From Microstegium vimineum (lineage: Eukaryota > Streptophyta > Magnoliopsida > Poales > Poaceae): a stretch of 64,000 nt of DNA. Position 1 is the first letter of the stretch. Each line of letters starts with the position of its first letter. The stretch spans positions 10,963,430 to 11,027,429 of the forward strand of contig CM039141.1 in the NCBI GenBank assembly GCA_022036555.1. Direction: 5' to 3'. The notes beneath the pieces are model-generated. The model was not told the DNA's origin. It saw only the letters and a list, made by a program, of their open reading frames with translations, and ran no database searches. Position numbers and translations under genes: made by a program. Positions 35,496 through 47,000 of the stretch are shown piece by piece.

Positions 35496-38400
35496 TTAAT
35501 CACGGAATTCATCCATGAACTTCTCGTGAAACTCCTTGAACCTAGATATTGTTGCAGGTATTTTGTCCTCCTGCGGCAGTATCGTGCATCTGAAGTGCCA
35601 TGTTCCAGGGATCTTCACAGTATCACACAGTTAAAATCCAACAAAACAATGTGACAGTGACCAGGATTTTCACGAGGATTTTGAGATTACCAACCTGTCC
35701 AAAACCAGAACCAGGGACGACAACAATTCCAGTGGCTTCTAGTAGGCGTTTAGCATAGTATGCATCTGGCGCAGTGCCAACTGCTTGGGCAGCTCCAATA
35801 GCCTTCTGGGGTAAATGAAGGCGTGGGAATAGATACATTGCACCTTCGGCTTTATTGCATGTAATACCTTCTAAACTATTGAATGCTTCTTCCAAAGCCT
35901 ATGACAAATAAGGATATGCAACAATAAGACGGCGCTTAAAATATTCAGGAAAAAAAAAATCTTTTAAGTTGTTTTGCATATGTTAATGGACTACACGACC
36001 AGGGGTAGCTTTTATTATTATTGATATTTTTGTATTAGGCCTCTATAAACATGGAAGGAAAAAAGAAATACATTTAGACTTGCACTTTCAGCCTGGTACA
36101 ATCAATCTATCTTAGAAGGGGCAGGAGTAGCACAAACCTTTGCACGCCGAGCCAATGATGAAAGGATACCATCCCTCTCTTCCATGAATGATTCAAAGGA
36201 TTCATCCCCAGCCTGTAGAGGTACAAAATATCTTGGTTACTGCCATCATTGTTGTACTTAAGAGTTTCCTAAGCATCCTACACTGACCTTTGGTGGGTTC
36301 ATTACAAGGCTAGCAAGAATTTGCCCCGAAACATTGCAGCATAGATTTACTGATGCCACCTTGTAAATTTGTTCCCGTACTTCAGGACTGAATCCAGTTA
36401 TCTCCATATAACCACCTCGTTTTCCACATTCTCCATAGTAGCCTAGCAGCGGTGCATCACAAAGAGTAGTTAGGATAGGCAAACAGAATAGGACTATAGA
36501 GCATAGAACCACCCGAGTTTGATTTTGATTACCTTTAGAAACCGACTGGAATGATACCAAAGGAAGATCATCATCAGTGTATCCCAGTGATCGTGCAATT
36601 TTTTTGAATGAGTGGAACTGCTTATCTTCAACATATATATTTTCTTGGTAAACCTAGAGGGGGTACGGATATATAAATGGTGTTATTAGACATACCATGT
36701 TTAAGGTTTAAGTGTGTGAACAGCTCATGGGCATTGTTATGGTGAAAACCTCAAACACAAATTCTGACTCACCTCATCCGCGAGAAGAACAAGTCCTTCA
36801 TTCTTGCAGAATTCAACAATTTTCTTTTGGTTTTCCTCAGCAAGAACCTGCCAAGATCATAATTCTTGTAAAAAATGGGATAGGATGCCATTATTTGTCT
36901 TAGAGTTATTTTTTTATCTCACATAATATTACAACATATTAAAATTGTAATCTCGATGCCTTATGAGGTATATTTTTTCCTAATGAGGACCACGAAAGAT
37001 CTTTCAGTTTTGCATGTAAAAAATAGACAAATAATTACCTGTCCTGTTGGATTTCCTGGATTTATGACAACAAGTGCCCTGACAGTGATGCCCTTAGAAC
37101 GAGCCTCCTCCAGTTGTTTCTTCAGTTCATCAACCTCGAGTCCCCACCCTGTCTCTTCATCAAGGAAATAAGGAACCTGAAAGAAAATTTGTTCACAAAT
37201 CAAATTGTCAGACATAAAGATCATATTACTGCAGGTCCGCTATGTTAGTACGGAGTAGCATATAACAGCAGTCATACATACTCCCTTCATTCCAAATTAT
37301 AAGACATTCCAAAAATCTTGGAGAGTCAAAGCATCTCAAATTTGACTGAAATTATAGAGAAAATTGATAAAGAATCTAATGATAGTTAGTTGACATCGTA
37401 AAGTTATTATATTATCATATAAGTTTGGTCGAACTTGAGATGCTTTGACTCTCCAAGATTTTTGGAATGCCTTGTAATTTGGGATGGAGGGAGTACAAAC
37501 CAATTTTGACTGGTGATGATCGATTCACTCATCATTATGAAAATGACTCAACTGAACGTAGTGAATTATATGAAGGATTTAACTCAAATTATTTCCTAAA
37601 ACTGCAAGTTGAGATGACATTGATCTGACTCAACAGGCAACAACAAACAGCATAGAAGCATTGTCACAGAACATACAAGGGAACCACCGTGAAGAGCAAT
37701 CGATGCAGAGTACAGTGGGTACTGTGGAATAGGGCAGAGAATGCCATCCTTCTCAGAACTTATCAACAACTGCATCATCATGTGTACCTAGTTGAAAAAA
37801 GAAATTACACTATATCAGTAACAAGGGCAAGCTTTGTCCATATGTACAGTCAGCCGATTACAGCTACTCAGATGAACAAGTTCTTATTCCACATAAATGG
37901 ACTACCACTGATCAAAAGAATATATATAGTACATACTGCTGGGCTTGCTCCATCGGTTAGGAAGATGTTATCTCCGCTTGCATGAAACCCATCACGAGCA
38001 GAAATCCCAGCAGCAATTTCATCACGTAAACCTTTTACACCCTGAAATAGAGAGCAACATGAGTGATCAAGCTGATCCAATCATAACAGCATTCATCCAA
38101 GAGTGCATTATATATGTACCTGACTATGGCTATATGCTCCTGTTGCTCTACCTGGTATCTTCTCTAGAATTTGCCATGCTCTCTCTATAGCATCTGAACT
38201 GTATGAAAGCACAAATATAAATCAACATTCTAGGCCCGCAAACAAATTGTGTGTAGTTAGCCACCTATCTAGCACCTAAATGATCAGTTTATTGACTAGG
38301 AAAGCTGTTCAAACTAAATGTGTCAATATGCAAATGTTCCTACAGATTCAAAGGGTTTAAGAGAAAGCTCAAGTGCTTGTGACAAGAAACAGTTTCTACA

Positions 38401-40036
38401 GATTCAAAGGGTTTGGAAATTTCAGAACTAACTTATACCTGCTCTAGAAATTGAGTTCTCAATTCTCATGAGCCAAAACATAATGTGTGCAACACGACAG
38501 AAAAGCTTTCTAAAAGATTAAGCAAGTACTTTTGTCCCCAAAACAAGATCAGGCAGATAAATGGTTATGCTGAGCAGTTACTCAACTTCTTATACTTGTC
38601 TCTTACATACTGACATATAGCTCTAAAAACAGTTACAAATGACTGATACAAAAAGTTGGTTCTTGTCATTTTAGATTATTACTAGGCGTGTGTCCTATCA
38701 TATAATGTTATAGTCAACTAACCAATGTAGCATTGGTTTACTTGTGTTTATCTTATATTGAATTCTTGAATCTACCTGTACAAAGCATGAGTTTCACTTT
38801 TGTCCAGGAGAGCTGGATGATCACATAAAGAGAGAACCTGGAAAGCCAACATGAGCTAGTAAGCAACCATGAACATTCCATCGGTAGTTGCATCGAATAA
38901 CCAAAATACAAAAGGAACAGAAACTCACTTCTCTGAAATAGGTAACTGGTTGTTGTCCAAGTGATTGGGGATTTCCAATATTACAGTAGAGTATCTGCCA
39001 TTAATAAAATAAATAGATGTAACAAAGTCCATTGACCATCAGAAACAATGAGTGTAGAGATGCAGTTCATGGGATCCAAATACAAACCTCATCGAAAGGA
39101 AGTGATTCTGGATTTTTCTGCAATTCTTGTTGTAAGTTCTGCAGAAGGGAAACAAAATCATAAACCCGAGTCCCGCAGAATCATATTAAAAAAACTATTC
39201 TAGATAGTGCAGCCCTTACATATAATAAATATAAGTCATATCATGTCAGCATCAGCATTTGTTTCTCCCGACATGAAGTAATATGGAGTAGCAGTTGATT
39301 TATTTTTGAATTAAGACCGTGGGGTAGCAATAAACACCTCCATGTAACTCGAGACAGTAAAATTTACTATTGATTATAAAAAAAATAGTTTCATATATGA
39401 CGTACCTGAGCATGTGTAACAATCTCTCCCCGAACTGCATATTCACACTTCAACACCTGAAGAAACATAAAAGGTCACATCAATTGAGGTTGATACAATT
39501 TGCAGGTTAAAGCAAACCATGCATTGTAGAATTCGCATTACTACGAACCCTTCCCAATACTGCTCAAAAGAACTCTAAGCTTTTTTACTTTGTACTCTTA
39601 CCCTGTTACGCATGGACTGATGGACGGACACTGAACTTCCAGCATTTACAGCACGAACAGAACAGACAACCCAACTAAAAGCAGCAACACACTTTCAACA
39701 CACTCTAACAGAGATCGAAACTTTCGATCGCCCCGCTAATCGATCACAAAACAGAGAACAACCCAAACAAGCTAAACAAACAGAGGAATCAGAGAAGGGG
39801 CCACAACACAAAAGCGGCACCTTGGGGTTGATGGTGTCGAGCGACACTGGCGGCGCGCGCGCGGCCGCCGTGGACATGGCCCTCGCCATGGCGGCCGCCA
39901 TCGCCGCCGACCCCACCGGAGAGGCTGGATGACGCGGCGCCGGAGCGTGAGGCGACGGCGCTGCTGATCTGGACGCTGCGCCGCTCAGGGACGCGGCCAC
40001 CGCGCGGCGCGCCCTGTCGGTTGCGAAGCGGCGCAT
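35496..40036 (-). CDS. AlaAT: Alanine aminotransferase, probable mitochondrial isoform
   Basis: This PLP enzyme interconverts alanine plus 2-oxoglutarate and pyruvate plus glutamate; in grasses it matters in hypoxia and nitrogen use. Fifteen exons, leftwards: 40036-39821, 39456-39406, 39138-39088, 38994-38929, 38837-38776, 38198-38120, 38041-37937, 37787-37677, 37176-37039, 36847-36773, 36653-36533, 36442-36288, 36212-36138, 35898-35695, 35612-35496. All introns are GT-AG and all phases agree, giving 541 residues. Landmarks are YCNIGNPQSLGQQPVTYFRE, IPGRATGAYSHSQG, LTDGASPA, PIPQYPLYSASIALHGG, VVINPGNPTGQ, VLLADEVYQENIYV, the PLP-lysine site SFQSVSKGYYGECGKRGGY and PGSGFGQ. The first exon is Arg/Ala/Ser-rich (MRRFATDRARRAVAASL) and nearly free of acidic residues, as in a mitochondrial presequence. 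The internal Met residues (MAAAMARAM) offer an alternative shorter start. A Stowaway MITE lies in the eighth intron. Confidence 0.95.
37281..37493. mobile_element. Stowaway-type MITE in an intron of the aminotransferase gene
   Basis: The 213-bp element begins CTCCCTTCATTCCAAATTAT and ends in its inverse (AATTTGGGATGGAGGGAG), flanked by TA on both sides (37279-37280 and 37494-37495). The inverted repeats extend well beyond 40 bases (CTTGGAGAGTCAAAGCATCT and its inverse). It lies wholly within the intron between the eighth and ninth exons. Confidence 0.9.
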
Positions 40037-40347
40037 GGTGGCAGCGGCGACGCGATGCGGCGCGGGCGGGCGATGCAGGGATGGCGATTGGCGACCGAAG
40101 ACGGCGCTCAGGCGGGTTGCGTGATGCTGATGGGGGAAGGTGGGACTTTGGACGAACGACGGAAGGCGCAAGTGTGAATTTTCTATCTCGCCGCCGCCTG
40201 CCGCTTCCGTCTTTCCTCTAGTTGTTCGAGCGGGTTTTGCGTTTTCGGCAAGAAAGAAAGGATGCGGTCCCTGTTGAATTTTGCTTGACCAAAAAGACAA
40301 GGTGCGATGTGCAGGCTTGAAAAGATTATATTTCTTTGAAAGAAATA

Positions 40348-40585
40348 CTCCCTCCGCCCTAGAACTTCGGACAGTCAAAGTTTTTCGAGACCAAATTTAT
40401 ATAATAAAATAATAATATTTATTTATGATATTAAGTATTATTATATTCTTCATTAGTTATACTTTTATAGTGCACTTATTTTATGTTATAATTTTTTCTA
40501 TTTATTTCTATATTGTTTTATCAAACTCAAAATACTTTAACTCTACAAAATTTTAGAATGATTTATAATTTAAAATAAAAAGTAT
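40348..40585. mobile_element. Partial Stowaway-like MITE upstream of the aminotransferase gene
   Basis: It starts ACTCCCTCCGCCCTAGAAC and has an AT-rich interior with GGACAGTCAAAG, as in grass Stowaway elements, but the expected right terminal repeat is lost or diverged. It lies about 310 bases upstream of the start codon. Confidence 0.5.
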
Positions 40586-40702
40586 CAAAGAATTATTTTT
40601 AGAAGATTTTTCATAGTAAACATATACAAAGACGTACACAACTTTTTGAGAAAAAAAGGAAAATACCATCTATCTACGTTGCGCAAGTCCGATTAACCTC
40701 CT

Positions 40703-41987
40703 TGTCGGTGTTATGACCCGGGGTCAAGACCACCAACAAGTAAATTTGTATATCGCGTGCTCCCTCTCTCAGACATGATGCTAGATGGACATAAGGTTTA
40801 TCCTGGTTCGGGCAAAGAAGGCCCTACGTCCAGCGGGGGAGGATGACTTGTATTATTTCGCACCCAAAGCGTGCTCGTACAGGGGGTACAAGCTGTGTTA
40901 CACGGAGTCGGCCACCCGAGGGGTCGATCGAGTGGCGGGGTGTGTGGAGTGTAGAGTGTCAGAGTCAGAACGAAAGTCCGATCGTCCGACCTAGAGAGTC
41001 CCCCGAAGTCCCCCTATACTCTACCTCGGCGTCTCCTTTTATAGACCAAGGGGAGGCCCGAGGGTACAGGGTCCTAACAGTAGCAGTATGGGTAGTGTAT
41101 CCGCGGCTCATTGTTGGCGGAGAGATGTTGAGTACTGTGGCGACATGGCCTTCCCGTCCTTCTGGCGTCCCCGGTCGTGGCGGCAGTAGAAGTCGTCGCA
41201 GTGCAGTGTCCGCAGGCGGGCACGAGTCCCACGGCCGAAGCGGGACGGGGCGGATGGGACGGCTTCCGTACCGGATTTGTTGAAGAGAGGGGGTCGAGCC
41301 CCCCGGTCGAGGGAGGGGGTCGAGCCCTGCGTGGCTCTGTCGCGTTCCCGAAGTCGTCGTCGAGGGTCGCACTGTTCACTTTCCGAGGGGTACTGTTGGA
41401 GTCCGTACTCGCGTAGTGGCGACAGTGGCGGCACAGTTGACAGGAATCGGGGACCTGACAGGGAGTTGACGGATTTGACAGCGGACGCGGGCGCCCATGT
41501 CGTTAGGTGGGTTCACTTTAACCCATGTCGGGAGCAGTTGGGTTAATCGAGCCCCTCGTCCGAGGGTCGTCCGCTCGACCCCTGGCCGAGGTAGAGGTCG
41601 AGGCGTCGACGGGGTCGGAAGGGTCGAGGTAGAGGTTGGGGGGTCGATCGTTCAACCCCTCGTCCGTTCTTCGTTTGTCGAGGTGGAGCCGGGGGGGGGT
41701 CGTTCGCTCGCCCCCTCGGTTCGTCATCGAGGTGGAGCCGGGGGGTCGTTCACTCGCCCCCTCGTCCGTCATCGAGGTGGAGCCGGGGGTCGTTCGCTCG
41801 CCCCCTCGTTCGTCGTCGAGGTGGAGCCGGCCCGTGGCTTGTTACCGCAGTTGGTGTAGAGGGGGGCCCTCGATTGATGGGCCGCGTCTTACCGAGTAGT
41901 GGGCTAGTCCTTGCCTTAAAAATGGTTGCTATGTTTAGCGTTAATTTATCGAAGGGTTTAGGGTACCCCTTACCTTCGTACCCGACA
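40703..41987 (-). repeat. Solo LTR of the Tat-lineage Gypsy family, inverted, with 5-bp TSD
   Basis: The 1285-bp segment is the reverse complement of the LTR at 52554-53796 (for example TGTCGGTGTTATGACCC at its left and CCTTCGTACCCGACA at its right). It has TG...CA ends and is flanked by CTCCT at 40698-40702 and 41988-41992. No internal retrotransposon sequence adjoins it, so unequal LTR recombination has removed the interior. The LTR's own TATAAAAGG motif survives in inverse (about 41037-41045). Its ~45-bp tandem repeats (about 41677-41825) differ in detail from those of the other copy. Open frames inside it on both strands are not genes. Confidence 0.92.
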
Positions 41988-41992
41988 CTCCT

Positions 41993-43585
41993 TGATTGGA
42001 AAATCAGATTTTTAGATTCCCATAACTTTTGAAACTATTTGATTTATCTTTCTAAGCAATTTTGAAATCGTTTTTGTTGACTTGGGGCCACGTCAACCGT
42101 ATGGAAAGTAAATCGTTCTTTTCGATAGCCTAGTAAGATCAACTAGACTTTAAAAAATAAAATAAATTTTCAAAAAAAACACACATATTTTTTGTAAAAT
42201 AAATATACATTAAGAAACTAAATCTGATTTAATATTAGCAATTTTATAGAAAATTTTGTTTCGTATTTTCTCGAAAATTATGCTTATGTTTTTTTTCTAA
42301 GCTAGGTACCATAATATAGAGCATGATCTTAGAAAGCATATGAAATTTGGTATCCAGCGGTCGTTCAAACTACCCTCCAACTCAATCATGAACTTCCGGT
42401 GCACGTCCAAACCAAAGGTAGTACGGTAGTTGATCGACTGAGGAAAATTAAGTAAAGCCCAGTTCCAAAAAGACCAAAGGTAGTGAAGACTGAAGTATCT
42501 GGTCCTGCCCTGTGGATTAAAAGTAGGAAGGGAACAACCATGACCAGAGACTACAGATAACAAGCACCCACCAGTGCTGTATGCCTGTATGTAGATGCCA
42601 CCCGCCTATCAAAGCACATAGTTCCTTCCGCCGCAAAGAGCATTTGATCACGGGACGGATAGCTTCCGACCAGTCGGACAGCAGTCGATTTCCGACCACC
42701 CCCACCTTTCCGCGCGCAGGCTGGTTTTCTTTTTTTCGGCCCAGCCTTCGTTAGCCCGTTTCGTCTTTCGTTGGCCTGTTTCATCCGCCGTCCCAGCCTT
42801 CCACGCGCGGGCCGTTTTCTTTTTTTCGGCCCATTTTTCGTTGGCTCGAGCGGCCCATGCAGATGGCTGTTTTGCTATAGTTCACCTGCCCACAACAATA
42901 TCCTCCGCTGTAGGCTTGGTCCATACGATCCCCCGGCCACAACCATCCACGCAAATACGCCACGCAGTGTCAGTACGTGAGTTATTTTCTTTTCTTTTTT
43001 CTATTTCTTTTTTCCTTTACTTTCCATTTTCATTTTATTTGGGTTTTTTAATTTTTTTTTTTTACTTTATGTGTTTTTTTCTTTTTCTTTCTTTCCATCT
43101 TTTATTTTTTGTTTCATGTAGTATACATATGTTCTATGTTATTTTCTGTGATGTTCGTGTGGTTGTTAATATAATGTTCTAAGACATATTTGTAATGTTC
43201 GATTGCATTTTCTTCTTTTGAGACAGTAGTATTTTTTTCTTTTTATTGGATTACGTTTAATTATTTCACTATTTTTATTTTTCATATTATACACACACAT
43301 ATATATATGATGTTCGTGTACTATATATATAATGTTCTATGTTATTTTCCTATGATGTTCGTATATTATTAATATAATGTTCGATGATTATCTTTAATAC
43401 AGATTTATTAGGAGATAAATGTTTTATTAGACTTTAAATGCGATGAATTCAATTCAAAATTATTATATATCTATCACAAATGGTTGTGAGATCTAGTGGT
43501 GGAGAGAGTTGGATCTTTGTCACTAGGTTGTGTGTTCAAAACCTACCTTTCATATTTTTTTTGTTATTTATCCTGAAAACTTGCT
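41993..43585. other. Repeat-rich intergenic segment
   Basis: A segment CGCGCGCAGGCTGGTTTTCT followed by TTTTTCGGCCCA (about 42712) recurs in similar form about 90 bases later. The string GTTCTATGTTATTTTC and following ~50 bases recur at about 43130 and 43331. Bases about 43486-43548 contain GATCTAGTGGTGGAGAG and GTGTTCAAAACCT, spaced like the A and B boxes of a tRNA-derived SINE head. No coding frame is convincing. Confidence 0.4.
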
Positions 43586-43895
43586 AGTACACGTTTTTTT
43601 TGTTATTTATCCTGAAAACTTGCTAGTACACGGGGCACGTGTGTGCGAAGGCTTGCTGGGACACAGGCCCAGGTCGCAAGAAGTTGAGTTGGGCCGAAAC
43701 GATCAGTGCATGCTGAGACACGAGCCACGGCGCGGGAAACCTTTCATATTTTTTTTGTTATTTATCCTGAAAGCTTGCTAGTACACGGGCCACGTGTGTG
43801 CGAAGGCTTGCTGGGACACAGGCCCAGGTCGCAAGAAGCTGAGTTGGGCCGAAACGATCAGTGCATGCTGAGACACGGGCCACGGCGCGGGAAAC
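43586..43895 (+). repeat. Two tandem 155-bp repeats
   Basis: Units 43586-43740 and 43741-43895 are nearly identical; both contain TTATTTATCCTGAAA, GCTAGTACACGG, GGCTTGCTGGGACACAGG and GCGCGGGAAAC. A 39-base partial copy of the unit's start precedes them (about 43555-43594). Confidence 0.85.
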
Positions 43896-44231
43896 CGATC
43901 TTCTAGGCCGAAATCGCGCAAAGCTGATCTGGACCGAAATTGCGCGCAGGATCAATTCAGACAGGGGTGGTCGGCGGACCGCTGGATGCCACCCTGGTCG
44001 GCAGCTAACCGGACCCATTTTATCATGCGTGTTATCATTTGATCACAACGTGTGTAAAGTGATCAGCTGCAGGGCTTTGGGCTTTTACAACTCCGTGGGC
44101 CGTGGCACCGTACTATCGCTTCTCAGCTTCAGCTTGAATTATTGGATGCTTACGACGGCCCACGGAGAGAATCACTATCTCTAAACACATCCAGCTAACG
44201 GCCCTATAGTCTAGTGGTAGGGCAGTTCAGG

Positions 44232-44818
44232 GAAAAAGTCTAGATCACCCCCCAACTATGAGGTGTGGAACACATAACCCCTCAAAGTATCAAACAGTCT
44301 AATTTACCCCCTGAACTATCCAAAACCGTCTACTTTACTCCCTGGGGCAGTTTTGAACGGCGGTTTGCTACAGTAACCATGGTTTTGCTATCTTTGAAAA
44401 ATAATAGTAAATCACAGAAAAATCGTAAAATGGAAAATTTAATTTTGTTGGACTCCACATGAGTAGATCTACACAATGAACATATAAATTTATTAGAATT
44501 TTCTAATAAATTTAAAGCTACAACAAAAAAATTTGTACTAAAGCATACCATGTTATATGTTCATTGTGTAGATCTACTCATGTGGAGTCCAACAAAATTG
44601 GATTTTTCATTTTATGATTTTTCTGTGATTTACTATGATTTTTCAAAGATTCGGTTACCATAGCAAAACCATGATTAATGTAGCAAATCGCCGTCCAAAA
44701 CTGCTCCAGGGGGTAAAATAGACGGTTTTGGATAGTTCAGGGGCTAAATTAGACTGTTTGATACTTTGACGGTTATGTGTTCCATACCCCATAGTTGGGG
44801 GTGATCTAGACTTTTTTC
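44232..44818. mobile_element. Fold-back MULE-type MITE with 11-bp TSD
   Basis: The 587-bp element starts GAAAAAGTCTAGATCACCCC and ends in the inverse (GGGGTGATCTAGACTTTTTTC). The two arms pair over roughly 260 bases each, meeting around TTTATTAGAATTTTCTAATAAATT, so the whole element is nearly one long hairpin. GGCAGTTCAGG flanks it exactly on both sides (44221-44231 and 44819-44829). An 11-bp duplication fits a Mutator-like transposase. It has no coding capacity. Confidence 0.9.
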
Positions 44819-44829
44819 GGCAGTTCAGG

Positions 44830-46796
44830 AACACTACCGGCTTAGGAAATCACAATCTCTTCTTTGCGTGTGAACGGACGCGCACTCGGATATGTGCATG
44901 AGATGTGAGCGTGGGATATGTGATTTGTGTGCTTCAAGTTGTACTGATAGAAAAAAAACATCCGACTATGGATTACATGTAAAAAAAATAGTTCACGTTT
45001 GACCAAATTTCTAATAAATATAATAACTTCATTCTAAACTATAGTTGCTTTGACTTTTTTAACACCCCAGGTGATAATTTACAAATTATGGAAATAGATC
45101 CTAATTTAAACTTTGTTTAATGACCCAAGTATAAATCTCCCTCTAATCTTGTCAAGTAATAACTCCAAAAATTAATTTTGTTAAAGCCTTCCACGCTTTC
45201 AAAATCTGGGTTTTCCTAGTCTTTGACATTGGCATTCTGCGTTCTCTAAAATTTTTCAAACCTTTTAAAATATATCAAACTCCTTTATGTCATGTTGATC
45301 TACTTTTCTTGCTCTATTTGATGGTGCAATCGGTTGATCAAATCGACAAACGATTTTGATTTTAGAAGGAATTAAAGAGAATGACAATTCTGTAAATTCA
45401 ATCAAGTTTCGTGGGCAGTTTTTCTTGGCTGGACAGGGGAGGGCCGGCCATTGCCACCTGACCCGTGCGTGTCCTCTCCTCCCTCCCCCGTCGCCCTTTG
45501 CCCGACAGTTGCCCTCTGTCGTGTCCATCGGCAAGGGGGAAAGGGACCGGCCCTCTCTCGGTCTCCTCCCTCTCTCATTCTCTCATCCTCTCCCTCCCTC
45601 TCGGTTCTCTCCTCAGCGGCAGAAGGCCGAGGCCCGACGGCTCCTCCCCTGCCCAACCACCTCCTCCATCGACCTCCTCCCTCTCTGTTGCCCTCCTGCT
45701 GCTCCAATGATTCCAATGATGATCCTTCCTTCCTCCCTGTTGATTGATACTACTCCCTCCTTTCTTTAGATGTCTCCATTGAATCAATCATAAGACAACG
45801 CTCTAATCCTTCATCCCCATAAAAAATCTCCGTCAAATCAAGAACATGGGTATGGTTTGGTAAGGGATGATTTTTATTGGATTTTTATGCATATATTTCA
45901 TGACTCATAGATTTGCAAATAGAGGTTTGGTTGATTTCTTGAAAAGTTGGGATTCCTGATGCTTAAGTAAAATCCCGTAATTATTTTCCTCAGATTTTTG
46001 CTGATTTTTGAAAATCCATGGTAATTCGTAGAAAAATCTAATGAATGTGTTTTTAGACTTTTTGGAATCCTCATGCATTTTTCTATGTAGTAGATTAATA
46101 ATATGTGGTGGTTTGGTTCATAGATTTTTCTGTAAAAATCATTTTGTGCAAGCATGTCAATTCTGTTAAGATGTTTTTGTTATTTTCGTAGCCACTGTTA
46201 TACTTGTCAAATAATTCTGAAATTTTTATGTGATAAGTACAAGTTTATGATTTATGTCTGGTATTTATTTCATGAGTTTAGGTTTGATGGTTGTTGCGTT
46301 ATAAAAATGGCAAAGTTACTATGTCTCTATTTAAAACTGCTGCTGTGATGTTTGTAAACAATTTATTTCGTGGTCAATATAATATTTTCTGTGTCTGAGT
46401 TGAATACCAAAGTGATAGATAATTTTATGATATGTCTTGTGTTAAAATATCATGATTTTATATCTGATAGTTTATGATTTATCAATTTTGCAAGTGGAAT
46501 GCAGTTTCTGTTCACTCTCTGGACAGAGCTGATAAGAATGAGTTGTTCGGGTAATTTACTTTTAGATTCATGTTGTAACTGTGGAAAAATTTTAAGTATA
46601 TTTCATAAGCTTTCCAAAATGTTGAGATTCACATTTTTATGTGTTCTAGATATCAGGTTATAACTGTTTAAAGTTGAGTGCAGAATCCGCCTTGTTGTTT
46701 AAAGTTGTTTGCAATAGCGTTTTTGTCTTTTTCATAGAGGTTTATATACTTGCTCAAATGACATGAAATTTATACATTAGACTAATAAAGACATGT
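44830..46796. other. Intergenic DNA, possibly including upstream parts of the LRR gene
   Basis: Bases 45400-45760 are C/T-rich and GC-rich with frames on both strands but no motif; the stretch resembles a promoter/5' leader. Bases 45850-46796 are AT-rich and intron-like. The early exons of the LRR-malectin gene could be here or in the gap. Confidence 0.35.
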
Positions 46797-46896
46797 NNNN
46801 NNNNNNNNNNNNNNNNNNNNNNNNNNNNNNNNNNNNNNNNNNNNNNNNNNNNNNNNNNNNNNNNNNNNNNNNNNNNNNNNNNNNNNNNNNNNNNNN
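46797..46896. other. Assembly gap of 100 Ns
   Basis: Exactly 100 undetermined bases, the conventional placeholder for a gap of unknown size, directly upstream of the LRR exons. Confidence 1.
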
Positions 46897-47000
46897 TTTC
46901 AGATGGCTCATCAAACAAAAAAAAGTATGATTATTTTCTGTTCATATCATCACATAACATGTGTATAATCGCATTCTGAACTACTCACTTTTTCTTTCAG

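Noticed and set aside
40843..41899. Several frames of 80-150 codons inside the solo LTR
   Set aside because: The same sequence is the non-coding LTR at 52554-53796, and frames exist on both strands with repeats inside.
44203..44231. tRNA-like string CCTATAGTCTAGTGGTAGGG
   Set aside because: It resembles a tRNA box A, but no box B, anticodon arm or acceptor pairing follows, and the fold-back element interrupts it.
45356..45787. Frames over the C/T-rich stretch
   Set aside because: Low-complexity pyrimidine-rich DNA gives Pro/Ser/Leu frames on one strand and Arg/Glu/Gly frames on the other.
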